Assembly: GCA_938036665.1 (NCBI GenBank)
Contig: CALHWR010000200.1
Coordinates: forward strand, 1 to 9,119
Reading direction: 5' to 3'
Length of the DNA: 9,119 nt
Origin: an uncultured Collinsella sp.
GTDB lineage: Bacteria; Actinomycetota; Coriobacteriia; Coriobacteriales; Coriobacteriaceae
Below, piece after piece: positions 6,228 through 9,119 of the stretch. The first letter of the stretch is position 1. Every line of letters begins with the position of its first letter. The notes beneath the pieces were generated by a model. That model was given only the letters and a program-made list of their open reading frames with translations, had not been told where the DNA came from and did no database searches. A program made the position numbers and the translations under genes.

Positions 6228-6264
6228 GGGGATGAATTGCCCCGCAGGTTGAGCATAAGTCAGC

Positions 6265-6290
6265 GAAAACGCGGTTTGTCAAAACCGCGT
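6265..6290 (-). terminator. Terminator of the dap operon
   Basis: ACGCGGTTT (6269-6277) and AAACCGCGT (6282-6290) form a perfect 9-bp stem with loop GTCA. Read on the minus strand the stem is followed by TTTT (complement of 6265-6268 and nearby). It starts five bases after the dapH stop. Confidence 0.75.
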
Positions 6291-6295
6291 AACTA

Positions 6296-6985
6296 TTAAA
6301 GCTGGCGCAGACCCTCTTCCAGGCCGGTCTTGCTGTCGGTCTTCTCGTCGCGCATCTTGATGACGCGGGCGGGGACACCGGCCACGACGGCGCCGGCGGC
6401 AACGACAGCGCCTTTGCCTACGTGCACGCCCTCCAGGACCACGGCATTGGCGCCGATCATAACGTCGTCCTCGATGATGACGGGCGTGGCACTGGCGGGC
6501 TCCACGACGCCTGCCAGCACGGTGCCGGCGCCGATGTGGCAGTTCTTGCCCACGGTGGCGCGGCCGCCCAGCACGGCGCCCATGTCGATCATGGAGCCTT
6601 CGCCAATGACGGAGCCGATGTTGATGATGGCGCCCATCATGATGACGGCATGGTCGCCAATCTCGACACGGTCGCGGATGATCGCGCCCGGCTCGATGCG
6701 GGCGTTGATACCCTTGAGGTCGAGCATGGGCACGGCGGAGTTGCGGCAGTCGTTCTCTACGTCGTAGTAGTCGATGGAGTCGGCGTTGGCGTCGAGGAGT
6801 GCCTTGAGCTCATCCCAGTCACCAAAGACGGTCTTGCCACGACGACCGCCGTAGACGTGCGCATTGCCCCACTGGACCTTCATGCCCGGCTTTTCGCGCA
6901 CGTACAGTTTGACGGGCGTTTTCTTGGGCGCGGTTGCGATGTAGTTGATAATCTCCTGTGCATCCATCTCGGCTGCATTACTCAT
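6296..6985 (-). CDS. dapH: Tetrahydrodipicolinate N-acetyltransferase
   Basis: Transfers an acetyl group from acetyl-CoA to L-tetrahydrodipicolinate, giving N-acetyl-L-2-amino-6-oxopimelate (acetylase branch of DAP/lysine synthesis). 229 residues, close to the usual ~235. Residues ~8-85 form the DapH N-terminal domain ([10 protein letters not shown] near its start, then K-T-P-V-K-L-Y). From ~95 to ~205 there are repeated hexapeptides of a left-handed beta-helix ([48 protein letters not shown]), closed by GVPARVI. This N-domain plus the length separates DapH from the succinyl-transferase DapD. ATG 6985 has AAGGAG (complement of 6995-7000) nine bases upstream. It follows dapB by 39 bases and is the last gene before the operon terminator. 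Confidence 0.95.
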   Translation of the reverse strand: MSNAAEMDAQEIINYIATAPKKTPVKLYVREKPGMKVQWGNAHVYGGRRGKTVFGDWDELKALLDANADSIDYYDVENDCRNSAVPMLDLKGINARIEPGAIIRDRVEIGDHAVIMMGAIINIGSVIGEGSMIDMGAVLGGRATVGKNCHIGAGTVLAGVVEPASATPVIIEDDVMIGANAVVLEGVHVGKGAVVAAGAVVAGVPARVIKMRDEKTDSKTGLEEGLRQL

Positions 6986-7024
6986 TTGCTGTCTCTCCTT
7001 TGAGTGGATCCGGTTGATACCTGG

Positions 7025-7765
7025 TTAGGCAAACATGACCTGGTCGAACGTATAGAAGCCAGGCTCGCGGGTGACGAGCTTCTGCGCGGCTGCCAGGGCG
7101 CCGTTGACGAAGATCTGACGGCTCGTGGCGCGGTGCGTGAGCGTGACCTCCTCGTCCTGGCCGAAAAAGCTTACCTCGTGCACGCCGGCGACGGTGCCGC
7201 CGCGCAGCGAGTGCATGCCGATCTCCTTGGGGTCGCGCGCGCCGCACATGCCCTCGCGGCCATAGACGGGGTGGTAGCCAGCCTCAGGCTCGGCCTCGAC
7301 CACGGCGTCGAGTAGCAGCTTGGCGGTGCCGCTGGGAGCGTCGACCTTTTGGCTGTGGTGCGTCTCGACAATCTCGCAGTCAAAGCCGGGCAGCTCGCGC
7401 GTGGCCTGGGCAACCAGATGGCGCAGGGCGGCGATACCGATAGAGTAGTTGCCCGAGTGCATAACGCGGGCGTTCTGACCCAGCTCGCGCAGGCGATCCA
7501 CCTGCTCGGGCGTATAGCCCGTGGTGCCGGAAACGAGTGCGGCACCCGTGCGCTCGACATAGGCGACAACGGCATCGAAGGTCACGACGTTCGAGAAGTC
7601 GATGATTACATCGGCGGCCGGTGCGCTCTCGAGCTCGGACAAGTCGAAGCCGATCTGGGCGACGATGTCAAAAACGGGCTCTCCAGCGGCGTTGACAATG
7701 CCCTCGGCGGTAGTGCGGATGAGCGAGCCCATGCGGCCCGTTCCCATAATGACGGTCTTAATCAA
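7025..7765 (-). CDS. dapB: 4-hydroxy-tetrahydrodipicolinate reductase
   Basis: Reduces the DapA product to tetrahydrodipicolinate with NAD(P)H. 246 residues, a normal length for Gram-positive forms. The nucleotide loop near the N-terminus is MGTGRMG (residues 7-13), one residue shorter than the GAGGRMG of Escherichia coli. GTTGYT is at 80-85. The catalytic block ETHHSQKVDAPSGTA gives His136, His137, Lys140 and the substrate loop SGT 145-147. The start is TTG at 7765: the first ATG in frame (residue 7) would remove the first beta strand, and AAGGAG inside the end of dapA is nine bases upstream of the TTG. The start overlaps the dapA stop by eight bases (TTGATTAA), which points to translational coupling. 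DapH follows 39 bases downstream. Confidence 0.95.
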   Translation of the reverse strand: MIKTVIMGTGRMGSLIRTTAEGIVNAAGEPVFDIVAQIGFDLSELESAPAADVIIDFSNVVTFDAVVAYVERTGAALVSGTTGYTPEQVDRLRELGQNARVMHSGNYSIGIAALRHLVAQATRELPGFDCEIVETHHSQKVDAPSGTAKLLLDAVVEAEPEAGYHPVYGREGMCGARDPKEIGMHSLRGGTVAGVHEVSFFGQDEEVTLTHRATSRQIFVNGALAAAQKLVTREPGFYTFDQVMFA

Positions 7766-8648
7766 GCAGACCAGCTCCTTTCAGAGCATCGGTAAGTGCG
7801 GAGCGCGTGTCGTCTGCCATGGGGCACAGCGGCATGCGGTAGTTTGCCTCGATCATACCCATCTGGGCGAGTGCTTCCTTGACGGGGATGGGGTTGACCT
7901 CGCTAAAGAGGGCATTGATGAGCGGCTGGCCGGCAATTTGGATATCGCGGGCACGCGCCACGTCACCGTCCAGATAGGCGCGGCACATGTCATGCACGAG
8001 CTGCGGCTGAACGTCGGCCCACACACTGATGGTGCCCGAAGCGCCCAGGCTCATGAGCGGCACGGTAAGCGCGTCCTCGCCTGAGTACATGCGGAAGTCG
8101 TCGGACAGCAGGTGGGCGATCTTGGCCGCGTAGGCGACGTTGCCCGAGGCTTCCTTAATACCCATGATGTTGGGGTGCGCGGCCAAGCGCTCTACATTGC
8201 GCTCGCTGATGCCGCAGCCGCAGCGGCCGGGGATGTTGTACAGGATGCAGGGGATATTCACGGCATCGGCGACGGTCTTAAAGTGCTGATAGATGCCCTC
8301 TTCATTGGCCTTGTTGTAGTAGGGGGCGATGAGCAGCAGGCCGTCGGCTCCCAAGCCCTGGTAGGTGAGCGACTTGGTGAGCATCGTCTGCGTGGAGTTG
8401 GAGCCCGAGCCGGCGATGACGGGGACGCGTCCTGCAACATGCTTGACCACGGCGGCGACGACGGAGTTGTCCTCGTCATCGGTCATCGTGGCGCTCTCGC
8501 CGGTGGTGCCCAGGGTGAGGATGGCATCGGTGCCGTTTTGCAGGTGGAAATCGATAAGGCGTTCGAGCGCGTCAAAGTCGACGCTGCCGTCCTTTTTAAA
8601 CGGCGTAACAAGAGCGACGATCGAGCCCTCAAGATTGCGGATGTCCAT
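7758..8648 (-). CDS. dapA: 4-hydroxy-tetrahydrodipicolinate synthase (internal start)
   Basis: Condenses pyruvate with aspartate semialdehyde, the first committed step to DAP and lysine. From ATG 8648 it is 296 residues, the normal family length, with SIVALVTPF at 9-17. Catalytic residues are all present: Lys165 (Schiff base) in GIKEASGN, Tyr137 in LYNIPGR, Thr48-Thr49 in LGTTGES, and Arg142 for the aldehyde carboxylate. At the lysine feedback site, Escherichia coli His53, His56 and Glu84 correspond to Asp57, Asp60 and Thr88, so strong lysine inhibition is not expected. AAGGAG (complement of 8655-8660) is six bases ahead of this ATG. The reading frame is also open upstream of the ATG and continuous with lysA, so DapA may be made alone, as the C-terminal half of a fusion, or both. 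Its end overlaps dapB by eight bases. Confidence 0.95.
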   Translation of the reverse strand: MDIRNLEGSIVALVTPFKKDGSVDFDALERLIDFHLQNGTDAILTLGTTGESATMTDDEDNSVVAAVVKHVAGRVPVIAGSGSNSTQTMLTKSLTYQGLGADGLLLIAPYYNKANEEGIYQHFKTVADAVNIPCILYNIPGRCGCGISERNVERLAAHPNIMGIKEASGNVAYAAKIAHLLSDDFRMYSGEDALTVPLMSLGASGTISVWADVQPQLVHDMCRAYLDGDVARARDIQIAGQPLINALFSEVNPIPVKEALAQMGMIEANYRMPLCPMADDTRSALTDALKGAGLLD

Positions 8649-9119
8649 GTTCTTCTCCTTCGCGTCCGCGATCTGGATGCGTTTGTTCCATTGGGCGGCG
8701 ACTGCCAGGCGCTCGTCTTGGGCGCGACGGCGAGCACTTTCGGCGCGCGACTTGGCCAGCAGCTCTCGGCCGCTCGGCAGCACGTCGAGTGTGGCAAAGT
8801 AATCGCCCGGGCGCTCGGCGCGGCGGATGAGGTCGGCCGAGCCATCGGGGCGCAGCAGCACCTCGGCGGAGCGCAGACGGCCGTTGTAGTTGTAGCCCAT
8901 GGAGTAGCCATGCGCGCCGGTATCGTGAATCACGAGCACATCACCCATGTCGATATGCGGCAGCTCGCGATCGATGGCGAACTTGTCGTTGTTCTCGCAT
9001 AGGTTGCCCGTGATGTCATAGGTGTTCGTGACGGGCGCTGTGGCCTTGTCGGCGCCGCCCGGCTGACCCATCACCGTGATGTGGTGGTAAGCGCCATACA
9101 TGGCGGGACGAATGAGGTC
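7758..9119 (-). CDS. lysA: Continuous LysA-DapA reading frame; LysA C-terminus, partial at window edge
   Basis: The frame enters from the right window edge and has no stop until the end of dapA at 7758. Bases 9119 to ~8784 encode the C-terminal part of diaminopimelate decarboxylase (meso-DAP to lysine, PLP-dependent): D-L-I-R-P-A-M-Y-G-A-Y-H at the edge, CENNDKFAIDRELP (Cys at window residue 41, codon 8999-8997, the residue donated to the partner active site in this family), then SMGYNYNG and the usual last strand R-R-A-E-R-P-G-D-Y-F-A-T-L-D. Instead of ending there, the frame continues for 45 residues (8783-8649), rich in Ala, Arg, Glu and Lys and probably helical, and then enters DapA at Met 8648. 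The LysA N-terminal barrel with its PLP lysine lies outside the window. What is seen: one unbroken frame. What is inferred: either a bifunctional protein or a lysA gene that has lost its stop, with DapA also made from its own ribosome site. Both domain identities are secure; the fused product is not proven. Confidence 0.8.
   Translation of the reverse strand, partial: DLIRPAMYGAYHHITVMGQPGGADKATAPVTNTYDITGNLCENNDKFAIDRELPHIDMGDVLVIHDTGAHGYSMGYNYNGRLRSAEVLLRPDGSADLIRRAERPGDYFATLDVLPSGRELLAKSRAESARRRAQDERLAVAAQWNKRIQIADAKEKNMDIRNLEGSIVALVTPFKKDGSVDFDALERLIDFHLQNGTDAILTLGTTGESATMTDDEDNSVVAAVVKHVAGRVPVIAGSGSNSTQTMLTKSLTYQGLGADGLLLIAPYYNKANEEGIYQHFKTVADAVNIPCILYNIPGRCGCGISERNVERLAAHPNIMGIKEASGNVAYAAKIAHLLSDDFRMYSGEDALTVPLMSLGASGTISVWADVQPQLVHDMCRAYLDGDVARARDIQIAGQPLINALFSEVNPIPVKEALAQMGMIEANYRMPLCPMADDTRSALTDALKGAGLLD
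7775..7780 (-). promoter_or_regulatory. Ribosome binding site for the dapB TTG start
   Basis: Read on the minus strand this is AAGGAG, nine bases before TTG 7765 and inside the last codons of dapA. It supports the TTG start and coupled translation. Confidence 0.6.
8655..8660 (-). promoter_or_regulatory. Internal ribosome binding site for dapA inside the lysA frame
   Basis: Read on the minus strand this is AAGGAG, six bases before ATG 8648. It is as good as any ribosome site in the window although it lies within the linker codons (K-E-K-N) of the LysA-DapA frame. It argues that DapA alone is made, whatever the fate of the fusion. Confidence 0.7.

Noticed and set aside
8112..9002. Plus-strand open frame (296 codons) opposite dapA and lysA
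   Set aside because: Low-complexity Gly/Asp/Ala/Val composition; the opposite strand encodes intact DapA and LysA motifs.

Overview
This 9.1 kb window is GC-rich, gene-dense bacterial chromosome. The codon style (GC-ending codons, much CGT/CTC/TTG, almost no AGA/AGG/TTA/CTA) and the gene families fit a gut Coriobacteriia genome, most like Collinsella. That assignment is inference from style and content; there is no rRNA or marker gene here to prove it. All genes are metabolic or housekeeping. I see no phage genes, CRISPR array, tRNA, rRNA or transposase gene.

Layout. (1) 1-1320, plus strand: the 3' two thirds of a glutamine-dependent NAD+ synthase gene, open at the left window edge. (2) 1390-1419: a terminator-like hairpin that ends just before the ribosome site of the next gene. 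(3) 1438-2601: a class I/II PLP aminotransferase. (4) 2803-3753: L-lactate dehydrogenase behind a strong leader hairpin, with an 18-bp tandem duplication over its stop codon and a terminator at 3803-3838. (5) 3886-5046: a DUF2974-type alpha/beta hydrolase bracketed by two copies of a short palindromic repeat. (6) 5158-6162: a YejK/NdpA-family nucleoid-associated protein. (7) 6191-6290: two hairpin terminators between convergent genes. (8) 6296-9119, minus strand: a lysine/diaminopimelate (DAP) operon read lysA -> dapA -> dapB -> dapH.

How the genes work together. DapA, DapB and DapH make the first committed steps from aspartate semialdehyde to N-acetyl-L-2-amino-6-oxopimelate (the acetylase branch), and LysA is the last step to lysine. 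The aminotransferase at 1438 is a reasonable but unproven candidate for the next DAP step. LDH and NAD synthase belong to fermentative redox and NAD supply.

Two observations stand out. First, the reading frame of lysA has no stop codon and runs through a 45-residue linker straight into dapA, giving an apparent LysA-DapA fusion that joins the last and first enzymes of the pathway; a good internal ribosome site could also make DapA alone. Second, the NAD synthase gene is a mosaic: codon use changes abruptly near 800-860, inside the most conserved stretch of the protein, so the first ~800 bases look as if they come from another organism (recombination or assembly chimera).
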